This document shows, piece by piece, positions 28,739 to 36,944 of a DNA stretch of 36,984 nt. The stretch spans positions 1-36,984 of IMG/VR virus record IMGVR_UViG_3300047318_000310. The stretch is one strand, 5' to 3'. Within the stretch, counting starts at the first letter, position 1. Each line of letters opens with the position of its first letter. Origin of the DNA: a virus. The position numbers and the translations under genes were made by a program. The notes beneath the pieces are model-generated. The model saw only the letters and a list, made by a program, of their open reading frames with translations, was not told the DNA's origin and searched no databases.

Positions 28739-29038
28739 TTAGAACAAGGTGGTGGGTTCGGCGGGCGGGCATCGGTGGTCGGCGACGTGGTCGCCGCGGG
28801 GGCAGTCGGGTGGGTGCCAGGGGTCGAGCCAGAGGAGTCGCCGGTGGCCGAACTGGTTGGTGCGCAGGCACCAGATGAGGCGGTTGGGCTCACGGAGTTC
28901 GGTCTGCTGCTCGGGGGTGAGCGGGGTGAGGTCGGCGATGACGTTGAGTGCCGCGCGCTCGCCGACGAGCTGCTTGATGACGGGGGTCCGGCACGCGGGG
29001 CAGCGCTTGGGGTCGCCGCCCCGCGGCCGGGCTGCCAT
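28739..29038 (-). CDS. Zinc-containing hypothetical protein
   Basis: 99 residues, ATG at 29038 (TGATG overlap). It begins MAARPRGGDPKRCPACRTPV, with a second Cys/His group (WHPPDCPRGDHVADHRCPP) near the end. From memory the first motif with KQLVGERAALNVIAD recurs in Streptomyces phages beside helicase genes. It may assist replication, but the function is unknown. Confidence 0.6.
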   Translation of the reverse strand: MAARPRGGDPKRCPACRTPVIKQLVGERAALNVIADLTPLTPEQQTELREPNRLIWCLRTNQFGHRRLLWLDPWHPPDCPRGDHVADHRCPPAEPTTLF

Positions 29039-29868
29039 CAGGCCGACGTCCCGTTCAAGACCGGAACGGTGATCTGCTCACCGATCGCCTTGACCACGTC
29101 CGCGAACGCGGTACGCAGGACGTCGCCGGGCCGGTCGAGCTTGTAGCCCATCGTCAGGACGCCGTCGCGGCCGATCCTGTACCGGAAGCGCGCCGTGACC
29201 TTGTAGCCCACGCTGCCCTCGAACGGGACCAGCCCGATCGTGAACACCTCGGGGACGGTGAGTTCGCCCCGCTGCCCGGCCTTCGTGGTCGTCGTCTCGA
29301 CGTACTGGAGCTTCCGCTGCCCGCTGGACAGGCGGGTCGCCGACTGGAACTCGGCTTTGGTGACGGCCTGGATGGATTGGGCGATCTCCATCATGTCCGC
29401 GGCGACCGGGTCCAGGAGTTCGGGGACGTGCTCCTCGAGGAACTCGGCGAACGCCTCTTGCTTGAGGAGGACTCCGTCGTTGGCTTTCCACTGCTGCCAC
29501 GCCTCGGTGGTGCGCAGGGCGAGGCTGACGCGGTGGTCGCCCCAGCGGGCGATGTCGCGGCTGTGGGCGTCGAGGACGGCGGTGACGGTGAGGCGCTCGC
29601 TGTCGGCGTACACCTCGGTGTTGTCGTCGCTGTGCTTGGCGAAGTAGGTGAGGAAGCTGGCGGCGTCGCGGGTGGTGGTGGTGCCGCGCTTGCGGGTGGG
29701 GGCGTCCTTGTACTGCTCGCCGGTGAGGTCGACTTCGCGGATGCCGGTGGCGGTGTGGAACGCGTAGTACTTGCCGGGCTCCAGCTCGGCCGGCGCGGCG
29801 GCGCGGGTAGCGGTGTCGACGATGGTCTGTGCTTCGCCGTTGGTGCTGCTGAGTTCGGTGTAGGCCAT
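29038..29868 (-). CDS. DUF2303 (YfdQ-like) protein
   Basis: 276 residues, ATG at 29868. The sequence follows the DUF2303 family: GKYYAFHTATGIREVDL, DAASFLTYFAKHSDDNTEVY, HRVSLALRTTEAWQQW, KQEAFAEFLEEHVPELLDP and FTIGLVPFEGSVGYKVTARF. The family is found in phages and prophages across bacteria, usually among replication or recombination genes, and has no known activity. Full length is expected. Its neighbour upstream (29872-30246) ends 3 bases away and may be a partner. Confidence 0.85.
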   Translation of the reverse strand: MAYTELSSTNGEAQTIVDTATRAAAPAELEPGKYYAFHTATGIREVDLTGEQYKDAPTRKRGTTTTRDAASFLTYFAKHSDDNTEVYADSERLTVTAVLDAHSRDIARWGDHRVSLALRTTEAWQQWKANDGVLLKQEAFAEFLEEHVPELLDPVAADMMEIAQSIQAVTKAEFQSATRLSSGQRKLQYVETTTTKAGQRGELTVPEVFTIGLVPFEGSVGYKVTARFRYRIGRDGVLTMGYKLDRPGDVLRTAFADVVKAIGEQITVPVLNGTSA

Positions 29869-29871
29869 GGG

Positions 29872-30246
29872 TCAGGCGTCCTTGAAGGTCTGGTTGGCGG
29901 GTGCGGAGCGGAACTCGATGGAGAGCTGCCGCGGGTCCTCGCGGACGGGCAGGCCGTCGTCGTCGAGGAAGTAGAGGGACTTCACCGGGGTCGGCTTCGG
30001 GGCCTTCACCGCGGACTCGACGCCGATCGGCAGCGGCGCGGAGTCGACGCCGTTCGCCGGGGGCTCGACGACGATGGTGATCGTCATGGAGCCCTTCTTG
30101 CCGTGGGCGCGGACCTGGTCGAGGAGGCCGTGAAACTCGGTGGACAGCTCTTCCTCGGTGCGGCCGTTGAGGTGGCTGGCGAGGAACGCGGCGACGGGCG
30201 CCTTCTCGGTGATCTCGCCGGTGGTGGCGTCGGTGTGGGTGGTCAT
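29872..30246 (-). CDS. Hypothetical protein upstream of DUF2303
   Basis: 124 residues, ATG at 30246 with AAGGAG 10 bases upstream. An N-terminal helical part (APVAAFLASHLNGRTEEELS) precedes strands (MTITIVVEPPANG, SLYFLDDDGLPVREDPRQLS). No metal site or enzyme motif. Placement directly before the DUF2303 gene suggests a joint role; function unknown. Confidence 0.6.
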   Translation of the reverse strand: MTTHTDATTGEITEKAPVAAFLASHLNGRTEEELSTEFHGLLDQVRAHGKKGSMTITIVVEPPANGVDSAPLPIGVESAVKAPKPTPVKSLYFLDDDGLPVREDPRQLSIEFRSAPANQTFKDA

Positions 30247-30503
30247 GCGGCTTTGGCTCCTTGCTGGTTGGTGGTGCTCGGGTAGGCCGGGCGGCAGCGC
30301 GCCCGGTGGTCGGCGCGGATGTTGGCCACGAAGTCGCGGACCAACGGGGCCCCCGTGACGGGGCCTTCGGGGGTGCGGCAGAGGAGGCACTCGAAGCGGG
30401 CGCGGGGCGGGCGGGTCCACCGGATCTGTCCGGCGCGGTCGCCGTCCTTGATCTCGAAGCCTTCGCCGAGGTCGACGAAGATGACGTCACAGATGTCGGT
30501 CAT
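30243..30503 (-). CDS. 86-residue protein with Cys/His zinc site
   Basis: ATG at 30503 (ATGA overlap). It has DVIFVDLGEGFEIKDGDRAG, FECLLCRTPEG and HRARCRPAYPST. CxxC plus H-x3-C suggests one zinc ion. Small protein of unknown function between WhiB and the DUF2303 pair. Confidence 0.55.
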   Translation of the reverse strand: MTDICDVIFVDLGEGFEIKDGDRAGQIRWTRPPRARFECLLCRTPEGPVTGAPLVRDFVANIRADHRARCRPAYPSTTNQQGAKAA

Positions 30504-31150
30504 GCCGCGGCCTTGGTGGTGCCGGTGCGGCGTAGCCGGTTGTCGGCGTCGGTGTTCGCCTTGCGGCAGGCGTCGCACGCCTCCTCGCCGTTCTTCCGGT
30601 GGCGCTGGTAGCCGCCGCGGGTGCCGCACTTGGCCGGCTCCCGCTTCTTCGGCGCCGCCTGCGTGCTGCCAGTCGCCCTGTAGCGGGCCGTCTTCTCCGC
30701 GTGCGCTTTGCGGCAGGCCGCGTCGGCGGGTTCGCCGTTACGGATGTGCCGGTCGTACGCGGACGCGGTGCCGCACTCGGCGGGCTTCCGGCCGGTCTTG
30801 GGCGGGGCGGGCACGTCGTCGGTGGTGGACTCCGCGGCTGCGGCCTTCGTGCGCCGCCGCAGTTCCTCGTACAGCCGGTGTCGCTGGCTCGGGGTGAGAC
30901 CGCCGCGGATGCCGTGCCTGTTGCTGTGCCCGGCGCCGCCCTCGGCTTTCATGGCGTCTTCGAGGCAGGCCTGTCGGACGGGGCAGCCGTTGCAGATCGT
31001 CTTGGCCTCGTTGACGGCGTCGCGTTCCTTGGGTAGCGCGTACCAGAGTTCGTCTCGGTGGTCGGCGTACGCGGGGTCGGCGCAGGTGGCTTGCCTGCTC
31101 CAGGCGGGCGGCGGGGTGAGGGTGTCGGGGGCGTAGCGGACGAGCTTCAC
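30500..31150 (-). CDS. WhiB-family regulator with duplicated C-terminal modules
   Basis: 216 residues, GTG at 31150 (GTGA overlap). The WhiB domain has four cluster cysteines C23, C53, C56 and C62 (TICNGCPVRQAC) and the turn GIRGG at 80-84. WhiB proteins bind an iron-sulphur cluster and the principal sigma factor to alter transcription, and phage copies can mimic host WhiB2. After residue 120 come two related modules, AECGTASAYDRHIRNGEPAD and AKCGTRGGYQRHRKNGEEAC, each with a distal CRKA. Usual WhiB length is 80-130, so the extension is large. The modules may bind zinc and nucleic acid (inference). Confidence 0.88.
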   Translation of the reverse strand: MKLVRYAPDTLTPPPAWSRQATCADPAYADHRDELWYALPKERDAVNEAKTICNGCPVRQACLEDAMKAEGGAGHSNRHGIRGGLTPSQRHRLYEELRRRTKAAAAESTTDDVPAPPKTGRKPAECGTASAYDRHIRNGEPADAACRKAHAEKTARYRATGSTQAAPKKREPAKCGTRGGYQRHRKNGEEACDACRKANTDADNRLRRTGTTKAAA

Positions 31151-31593
31151 GACGCCACCTCCTGGCGCTTGGCCCTACGCCTGGCCTGCGCTGCTCGGTT
31201 GCAGGCCCGGCAGGCCCGGCAGCCGCCAGCCATGTACGTGTTGGCGCCCGTAAATTCGTGGCCGTTGACGCAGTGCGTACGTGGGTCGTACTGAGAGGTG
31301 CGCGCCCGTGCACGCGCCGAGTTCTCAAACGGCGTCACCGGTTCGAGATGGGCCACCTTCACGCAAGCGCGGTTCCCGCACAGGTGATCGAGCTGCATGC
31401 CGTCCGAAATCGGGCCAACAGCTGACTCGTAGGCGGCGCGGTGGACGGGTACGAATCGCTGCTGCTCGGAGTCGTAGAAGCGGCCGTAACCGGACCGGTC
31501 GCGCTTCCCGGTCCACACGACGCAGTCGCCATCCGGCCGGCTTCGCCTCTCGATGCGCTCCATGACGGGTGCGCGGTGTCCCTTGGGCGGCAT
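31147..31593 (-). CDS. HNH endonuclease
   Basis: 148 residues, ATG at 31593 (TGATG overlap). It shows CVVWTGKRDRSGYGRF, VHRAAYESAVGPI and the catalytic LDHLCGNRACVKVAHLEPVT, the HNH_3 form of free-standing phage homing-type endonucleases. A C-terminal tail (HCVNGHEFTGANTYM, then CRACRACNRAAQARRRAKR) holds a Cys/His knuckle and a basic end for DNA binding. The tail resembles that of the other HNH protein at 33548-34150. Confidence 0.85.
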   Translation of the reverse strand: MPPKGHRAPVMERIERRSRPDGDCVVWTGKRDRSGYGRFYDSEQQRFVPVHRAAYESAVGPISDGMQLDHLCGNRACVKVAHLEPVTPFENSARARARTSQYDPRTHCVNGHEFTGANTYMAGGCRACRACNRAAQARRRAKRQEVAS

Positions 31594-32228
31594 CACGCAC
31601 CCCCGTTGTGAGCGACGGGAACGTTCTCGGGCCATGCCACCGCGTCGAGCGCGCGGCGGTGGGTGTCGGGGACGACGGCCAGCGGATAGCCCAGCCAGTG
31701 CAGGCCGATGGCCGCGAGGATCACGCTGTCGGCCTGGTCGTAGCTCCCGCGGCCCTCGCAGGGCACGCCGTACCGCTGGACGACGGCGTCGCGGACCATG
31801 CCTTTCGCGACGGTCTTCCGCTTGTTGGCCGGGTAGTCCTTGGCGGGGTTGGCCGCGCCCGTGGCGTAGATGATGCGGTGCTGCGGGTAGCAGACCGCGA
31901 GTGGGATGCGGCGGCGCCACAGGTCGTGCTTGACGAGGCCGCGGAGGTAGGTCATTTCTTCGACGCCGGGCCGGTAGCCCAGGGACATTGCGGGGCCTTC
32001 CATGACGACGAGGCTGGTTTCGTCGGGGATGCGTTCGTGGACGCTGCGGCGGTGGAATTCGAGGCGGGCGTGTCCGTCGAGGTTCTTGGGGATGAGGGCT
32101 TCGGCGGTGAGGCCGTTGCTGATGCCGGTGGAGGTGAGGGAGAGGTCGAGGCCGTAGACGGTGGGCCACGGGCCGGCCACCGTGGGGGTGGCTGGGGCCT
32201 CGGTAGCGAGGTCGAAGAGCGTGCTCAC
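31593..32228 (-). CDS. RuvC-like Holliday-junction resolvase
   Basis: 211 residues, GTG at 32228 (GTGA overlap). RNase-H fold with VYGLDLSLTSTGIS (D28), SLVVMEGPA (E77) and GSYDQADSVILAAIG (D164, D167), the four acidic residues of RuvC enzymes. Between them a basic segment (KDYPANKRKTVAKGMVRD) suits DNA contact. It would resolve recombination intermediates or branched concatemers before packaging. Length is near that of cellular RuvC (about 170). Confidence 0.8.
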   Translation of the reverse strand: MSTLFDLATEAPATPTVAGPWPTVYGLDLSLTSTGISNGLTAEALIPKNLDGHARLEFHRRSVHERIPDETSLVVMEGPAMSLGYRPGVEEMTYLRGLVKHDLWRRRIPLAVCYPQHRIIYATGAANPAKDYPANKRKTVAKGMVRDAVVQRYGVPCEGRGSYDQADSVILAAIGLHWLGYPLAVVPDTHRRALDAVAWPENVPVAHNGGA

Positions 32229-32515
32229 TCGGCACCGCCCACGGTCTCTACGCCGCACGTCCAGCACTTCCGCAGCCCGTTGCGGTACAGGGCGTGGAAC
32301 GTGGTGCGCTGCTCGGCCGGGCAGGTGTCGAAGTCGTTCGCGAGGACGTCGCCGCTGTCGAGGAGCTGCTCCAACTGGCTCTCGTCGAGCACCACATACG
32401 GGACGGGCTCGGTGGCCACGGCGATCGGCTCGTCAGGCAGAAGCAGCGCGCGGCGCGGGCGGTGCTTGCCGTTCGGGGCGACGATCTGCCGCAGGACACG
32501 GATAGGGCTGGTCAT
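32225..32515 (-). CDS. Hypothetical protein with CxxC
   Basis: 96 residues, ATG at 32515. It has PNGKHRPRRALLLPDEPIAV, YVVLDESQLEQLLDSGDVLA and KCWTCGVETVGG at the end; with DTCPAEQ there are three or four possible zinc ligands. It sits between RuvC-like and coiled-coil genes. Function unknown. Confidence 0.55.
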   Translation of the reverse strand: MTSPIRVLRQIVAPNGKHRPRRALLLPDEPIAVATEPVPYVVLDESQLEQLLDSGDVLANDFDTCPAEQRTTFHALYRNGLRKCWTCGVETVGGAE

Positions 32516-32844
32516 GACGCGGCTCCGTTCACTCTCAGGTCTTGCAGCTCCCGCACCTGCGCCTCATTCGAGGCCTGCAAGGTGCGGCACTGCTGGTCCA
32601 GCGAGGCCACGGCCTGGCGTACGAGGCGCAGTTGCCGACGCAGTTCGACATCACCCACGGCGGGGCGGGGCTGCTGGAGCGGACTGTCCGGCGTGTTGTC
32701 GCGGAGCCGGGTGATCTCTGCGGCCTGCCGGGTGACGGTGGACAGGCGTTCCGCGGCGAGCTTCACGGCGTCGTCGCGTTCTTCGACGACCTCCTGATAG
32801 CGAGCGCGGAGGGCGGCGTATCTGGGGCGGGCAACGAACATCAC
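32512..32844 (-). CDS. Coiled-coil protein
   Basis: 110 residues, GTG at 32844 (GTGA overlap); ATG at 32841 is the next codon. Two long helices with heptad-like spacing (LRARYQEVVEERDDAVKLAA, LRRQLRLVRQAVASLDQQC) separated by a Pro-rich hinge (NTPDSPLQQPRPAVG). No catalytic motif. It could be a structural or adaptor protein for the neighbouring nucleases. Confidence 0.55.
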   Translation of the reverse strand: MMFVARPRYAALRARYQEVVEERDDAVKLAAERLSTVTRQAAEITRLRDNTPDSPLQQPRPAVGDVELRRQLRLVRQAVASLDQQCRTLQASNEAQVRELQDLRVNGAAS

Positions 32845-33551
32845 TGCTCACCCCCGACCGGGCGCAGCGGCCACGAGCCGTCGATGACGGCGTTCGGGTC
32901 CTTCTTCCGGAGGTGCTCTTGGAACGAAGCCGCCTGCTCGGCCGCCCACTCCACCTGCGCCTTGTGCAACTCCCACACCGGCAGCTCGGCCAGCGCCGGG
33001 TACTGGCTGCCCAGCCGCCACGCAACCCGGCACGCGGCGATCGCGTCAGCATCCGCGGAGTGCGCGCCGTCGAGGGCGACCCGGTAGTGAGCGCACAGGT
33101 CGGTCAGCGTCCGCTTCCCACGCCGGTAGGTGTCGACCTGCTTGTCGAGGACACGGGGGTCCACGACCAGGAGCTCCGAGCCGACGATGTCCGTGAGCGG
33201 CTGAACGCCGTACCTGCGTGCCTCACGGTCCAACAGCGTCAGGTCGTAAGGGGCGTTCATGATGACGAGCGGCGTCCCGGCGAGGGCGACCTGAGAGAGC
33301 GCGGCGATGATCTCCTCGACGGCCTCGGCCGCGGGCTGCCCCTCGGCCTTCGCCTTCTCCGAGGTGATGCCGTGGACGGCGGTGGCCTGCTCGGGGATGT
33401 CGGTCCCGGGGTTGATCAGCCAGTCCGCGCTGATGGGCGGCAGCTTGCCGCCAACCTCGACGATGCAGGCGGTGACGATGCGGTCGGTCTCGACATTTAC
33501 GCCGGTGCTTTCCGTATCAAATCCCGCAAGTCTCCCAAGATGCCAGCTCAT
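32841..33551 (-). CDS. DEDDh 3'-5' exonuclease, DnaQ-like
   Basis: 236 residues, ATG at 33551 with AAAGGAGG 5 bases upstream. Exo motifs are present: GFDTESTGV (D12, E14), [12 protein letters not shown] (D103) and HSADADA (H164, D169). This matches the epsilon subunit family. A C-terminal 50-residue helical part ([19 protein letters not shown]) follows. It would trim single strands in replication or recombination. No polymerase gene is seen in the window. Confidence 0.9.
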   Translation of the reverse strand: MSWHLGRLAGFDTESTGVNVETDRIVTACIVEVGGKLPPISADWLINPGTDIPEQATAVHGITSEKAKAEGQPAAEAVEEIIAALSQVALAGTPLVIMNAPYDLTLLDREARRYGVQPLTDIVGSELLVVDPRVLDKQVDTYRRGKRTLTDLCAHYRVALDGAHSADADAIAACRVAWRLGSQYPALAELPVWELHKAQVEWAAEQAASFQEHLRKKDPNAVIDGSWPLRPVGGEQ

Positions 33552-34150
33552 GCGGCCCTCCTTTGCCGGGCCTGACGGGCCCACTCGCGCTCGCAGGTCC
33601 GGCAGTGGCGCGTGCCCTTGTCGTCCACCCGGGTGTTCGGGGTGGTGTACTCGTGGTCGTTGCCGCAGTGAGTACGGCGGCGCTGCGGCCGGCGGTTGTT
33701 CCGCTGCTGTACGGCCGTCGCCCAACGGCAGTTCTCAGGCGAGTACGGGCCGTCGTTGTCGATCCGGTCGAGGCTGAGCCCCTCGGGCCGCGGACCCATG
33801 TCGGCGTAGAAGTTGGCGAAGTCGCGCCAGCGCTCAGAGACCGTGATGCCGCGGCCGCCGTAGCTGTCCCAGCGGGGCGCCTTGGGGTTGGTGCAGCGCT
33901 GGATCATCTGGGCCCAGATGTCGTACTCGCTGGTGTCGCACATGCCGTGGCGTGTGTGACGGGCGAGCAAGAGCTCAGTGCGCAGGCACCCGCAGGACTT
34001 CGTCTTGCCCCACTCGCTGAGCGGGACGGAGCGGTCTTTGCCGCAGTCGCACCGGCAATGCACTCGGGGCTCGCCGGGGTTGCGCTGGACGGTGACGATG
34101 AGGCGGCCGTACCGCTCACCGGCGGGGATGGTGAGAGGGCGCGGGCTCAT
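33548..34150 (-). CDS. HNH-type endonuclease with basic zinc tail
   Basis: 200 residues, ATG at 34150 (ATGA overlap). It starts with [13 protein letters not shown] and [12 protein letters not shown] (zinc knuckle), then [11 protein letters not shown]. The conserved centre has [32 protein letters not shown] and [19 protein letters not shown], a form common in phage-borne free-standing endonucleases. The tail has [16 protein letters not shown] and [12 protein letters not shown]. It may cut DNA for mobility or processing. It lies between the exonuclease and annealing-protein genes. Confidence 0.8.
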   Translation of the reverse strand: MSPRPLTIPAGERYGRLIVTVQRNPGEPRVHCRCDCGKDRSVPLSEWGKTKSCGCLRTELLLARHTRHGMCDTSEYDIWAQMIQRCTNPKAPRWDSYGGRGITVSERWRDFANFYADMGPRPEGLSLDRIDNDGPYSPENCRWATAVQQRNNRRPQRRRTHCGNDHEYTTPNTRVDDKGTRHCRTCEREWARQARQRRAA

Positions 34151-34929
34151 GAGGCACCGCCCGTGCGCTCCTTGTAGATCCGCGGGCCGAGACTGTCGAG
34201 GGTCTCCATGTCGCCGTTCTCGTTGGCGACCTTGTTGTTCAGCATCCGCAGGTTGGAGACCTCGTAGCCGATCTGCTGGATACGGCCGGGCGATGTCTTC
34301 TTGTCGAGGATCTCGTCGCGGTACGACTCCGCCGACCGGGCCGGAGCCTCGTTGCCGCGCTCGATGTGCGAGGCGTCCGGGTCCTTGTCGTGCGTCGGGG
34401 TCAGCCCGCTCGTCAGGAGCAGCACCCGCAGTGCGACGGACTGCGCTTTCGCGGTGCCCTTGTCTGCCGAGTCGAGGGCCTCGCCCTGCGTCTGGAGCGC
34501 GAGCGTGTCGCCCTTCGGGCCGACGATCAGCCACGAGACGCGCACGGTGCACTCGCGCATCTTGTTGCCCTTGGAGGTGGTGGTGTCGCGGTACTCCGCG
34601 TCGACGCGCGTCGGCAGGACGTTGACCCCGTGCTTCAGCGTGACCGGGCCGAAGGTGTTGACCACTGTGTCGACGCCGCGGAAGTTGTAGCGGGTCCCTG
34701 CGGCGTTGTAGAGCTCGCCCTTTGCGATGGCGCGGATGTCCTTGCGGACGCGCAGCCAGGCGAGGTGGACGGGCACCATGTCCGGGTCGTCGTCGCCGGG
34801 CTCGTAGTCGGCCATCGGGTCCGGCGCCGGGAACTGGTCGACGAACTCGGGCGGGAGCTGCAAGTCGTCGTGCTGCTCGTCGGTCAGGGTGCGGCCGGCC
34901 GCGACTGCTGCGTTCTCTCGCAGGCCCAT
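34147..34929 (-). CDS. erf: ERF-family single-strand annealing protein
   Basis: 260 residues, ATG at 34929 (TGATG overlap). The ERF core lies at about 50-175: [57 protein letters not shown] and [20 protein letters not shown]. The family anneals complementary single strands and pairs with a 5'-3' exonuclease in phage recombination. Here the exonuclease gene is directly upstream and overlapping. The C-terminal third is helical ([17 protein letters not shown]). Confidence 0.9.
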   Translation of the reverse strand: MGLRENAAVAAGRTLTDEQHDDLQLPPEFVDQFPAPDPMADYEPGDDDPDMVPVHLAWLRVRKDIRAIAKGELYNAAGTRYNFRGVDTVVNTFGPVTLKHGVNVLPTRVDAEYRDTTTSKGNKMRECTVRVSWLIVGPKGDTLALQTQGEALDSADKGTAKAQSVALRVLLLTSGLTPTHDKDPDASHIERGNEAPARSAESYRDEILDKKTSPGRIQQIGYEVSNLRMLNNKVANENGDMETLDSLGPRIYKERTGGAS

Positions 34930-35966
34930 CAGGAGTCCCCCTTGTACTGCTTGGCGATGTCGATGCGTTCGGTCGGGTTCGGGGCGACGCACGCGGCGTA
35001 GGCGTCGGGCCAGCGCTCGGCGAGCTGCTCGAAGTCGACGCGGGGCGCGGCGTTGCTGGGCTCCAGGGAGTAGGCGCGCTCGCCGCCGATCAGTGCGGAC
35101 TGTGCGTTGTCGAGGGCGGCGATCATGCGGGCCTTCGCGGCGGCCTTCGCCTTCTTCGCGGCGGACTCGGCGCGCTGGTGGGTGCCGTAGTCGAGGAGCG
35201 CATCGAGGGCGTCGTCATGCCGGTCGATATCCACCGCACCGGAGCGCGTCGGGTGGAGGCGGCGGAACAGCCGTGTCAGGGCGTCGCCGTCACCGGTCGG
35301 CGCGGGCGGTACCTCGGCCTGTACGTGCTCGGTCCAAAACTTGTCGACCGCGGTGGTGATGTCGGCCATCACGTCCGTGTACTGGTCGGCGCGGATGGTG
35401 CCTTGGTGGTAGTCGTTGCCGCCGATCAGTACCGCGTAGTGCATGTGCTCGTAGCCGTTGACGATGATCTGCCACAGCACCTGCGCGGTGACGTCGTCCG
35501 GGGCTCCGGCGTGCCACTGCGCGGACTTGAACGCAGACCGCGTCTTCACTTCCAACGCGCAGGGTGTCTGCTCGTCCTCGGACAGCGGGCACTCAGTGAC
35601 CCGGCGGTCGAGGGTCGTCATCCAGTGCCGGTTGTCGACGTGTGCGACGAGCCCGACACGGCGGATCACGGACCGGTTCTGCATGGCCCAACGGCGGGCG
35701 ACAGGCTCCTCGTTGACTGTGCCCCAGTAGGCGGCTTCGCCTGCGTCGTCGACGTCGCGGCCGAGCTTGTCGTAGTAGACCTTCAGCGGCGGGGTGTAGT
35801 CGACGAGGCCGAGGATCGCGGGGACGTCGGAGGAGCCGATACCGGAGCGGCGGGCGGTGAGCCAGTCGGCGCGGTCGGCGTCGGCGGGGAGGATGAGCCG
35901 ACCGGTCGGTGTGACCTTTCGGCCGACGGCCGGGCTGGTGGGCCCGGCCTGCGCGGTGGTCGTCAC
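34929..35966 (-). CDS. YqaJ-type viral recombinase/exonuclease
   Basis: 345 residues, GTG at 35966 (GTGA overlap). It has the YqaJ pattern: [47 protein letters not shown] (D) and [15 protein letters not shown] (ExK of the PD-(D/E)xK fold), then [20 protein letters not shown]. YqaJ enzymes degrade one strand from DNA ends so that the annealing protein can load. The last 120 residues are helical, with a C-terminal [12 protein letters not shown]. All core nuclease residues appear present. Confidence 0.9.
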   Translation of the reverse strand: MTTTAQAGPTSPAVGRKVTPTGRLILPADADRADWLTARRSGIGSSDVPAILGLVDYTPPLKVYYDKLGRDVDDAGEAAYWGTVNEEPVARRWAMQNRSVIRRVGLVAHVDNRHWMTTLDRRVTECPLSEDEQTPCALEVKTRSAFKSAQWHAGAPDDVTAQVLWQIIVNGYEHMHYAVLIGGNDYHQGTIRADQYTDVMADITTAVDKFWTEHVQAEVPPAPTGDGDALTRLFRRLHPTRSGAVDIDRHDDALDALLDYGTHQRAESAAKKAKAAAKARMIAALDNAQSALIGGERAYSLEPSNAAPRVDFEQLAERWPDAYAACVAPNPTERIDIAKQYKGDS

Positions 35967-36238
35967 TTGGTGCCGCCCTTCGTGCCGATGTAGCGGGCGT
36001 GGACGCGGACGCCGTCTTCGGTCCGTTCCATGCGCGCTTCGAACGAGCCCGCGGGCGAGTACGGGTGCCGTCCGGGTCGGGCGTGCCGGGCGTAGGCGGA
36101 GCGGATGTCGCGGATGACTCCGTCGCCGCTGGTGGTGGAGCGGTAGTCGCCGACGGGGAGCCACTGGCCGGGGTTGGCACGGAGGGCGGCGGCGACTGTG
36201 GCGTGGTCGACCTTGGGTCGTTTGGCGAGGCGGCTCAC
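35963..36238 (-). CDS. Hypothetical DNA-associated protein
   Basis: 91 residues, GTG at 36238 (GTGA overlap). A basic protein with HATVAAALRANPGQWLPVGD, SAYARHARPGRHPYSPAGSF and EARMERTEDGVRVHARYIGT. From memory such proteins follow recombination genes in Streptomyces phages. Function unknown; charge suggests nucleic-acid contact. Confidence 0.6.
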   Translation of the reverse strand: MSRLAKRPKVDHATVAAALRANPGQWLPVGDYRSTTSGDGVIRDIRSAYARHARPGRHPYSPAGSFEARMERTEDGVRVHARYIGTKGGTK

Positions 36239-36732
36239 GAGCTGCCGTCCTTCCGGGAGTTGAGGGTGTAGAACCTGACGCCCTTGTCGTCGTGCTGGGT
36301 GATGGCGCCGGAGTCGCGGAGGATGGCGAGGTCGTGGCGGGCGGCGCGGACACCGAGCCCGGTCAGGCATTGGGTCTGGTACCAGCGGACGACGTCGCCG
36401 GACTTCCATCGGCCGCAGTCGAAGGCGATCTCGTGGAGGAGTCGGGCGCGGCGGTTGGTGTCGGTGGGAGTGGCCGGCGCCGCCGGGGCGGTGGCTTTCT
36501 CCTCGGCGGTGGCCCGGTCCCTCAGGAAGCGGAGTACCGATGCCTTCGTCACGGTCGGCGAGTTGGTGAGGCCGAGACGGCGTTCCATCTCGTCGGCCGC
36601 TTCCCGCAGCGCGCTGCCACGGCCGTTGGCGTGACGTGCCGCGTCGTGGTCGGCGACGACCTGCTCGGCCGTTGCCCTGTTCACGCCCGTCGCCATCAGT
36701 GACAGGACAATCCACTCAGTCGGATCGATCAC
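36235..36732 (-). CDS. Winged-helix protein
   Basis: 165 residues, GTG at 36732 (GTGA overlap). The C-terminal 60 residues form a winged helix: WYQTQCLTGLGVRAARHDLA, ILRDSGAITQHDDKGVRFY. The N terminus has two helical segments (WIVLSLMATGVNRATAEQVV, TVTKASVLRFLRDRATAEEK) and a Pro/Ala linker. It could be a replication initiator or an early regulator; neither is proven. Confidence 0.6.
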   Translation of the reverse strand: MIDPTEWIVLSLMATGVNRATAEQVVADHDAARHANGRGSALREAADEMERRLGLTNSPTVTKASVLRFLRDRATAEEKATAPAAPATPTDTNRRARLLHEIAFDCGRWKSGDVVRWYQTQCLTGLGVRAARHDLAILRDSGAITQHDDKGVRFYTLNSRKDGSS

Positions 36733-36944
36733 CGGGCGCCCCCCGGAGTCCAACCCGGGTAGTCGTCGTCGCAGGAGCAGGCGTCCGGGCGGGCGCAGGC
36801 CATCTGCATCCACACGTCCAGGCCAGGGCCCCTCAGTGCGTCCGCCTGCTGCCGGGCGACGAGCTCCTTCATGTCCGCCTGCAACTGGGTCAGCGGCACC
36901 ACGTCGAGCTCGGGAATCGGGACGTGCTTCGCGGGGCTGCTCAT
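36729..36944 (-). CDS. 71-residue hypothetical protein
   Basis: ATG at 36944 with GGAGG 5 bases upstream. Helical (LTQLQADMKELVARQQADAL) with a cysteine-rich end (ACARPDACSCDDDYPG). It precedes the winged-helix gene with a GTGA overlap. Function unknown. Confidence 0.55.
   Translation of the reverse strand: MSSPAKHVPIPELDVVPLTQLQADMKELVARQQADALRGPGLDVWMQMACARPDACSCDDDYPGWTPGGAR

Noticed and set aside
27238-28878. Plus-strand open frame opposite the helicase
   Set aside because: The minus strand encodes intact Walker motifs; the antisense product has no recognisable domain.
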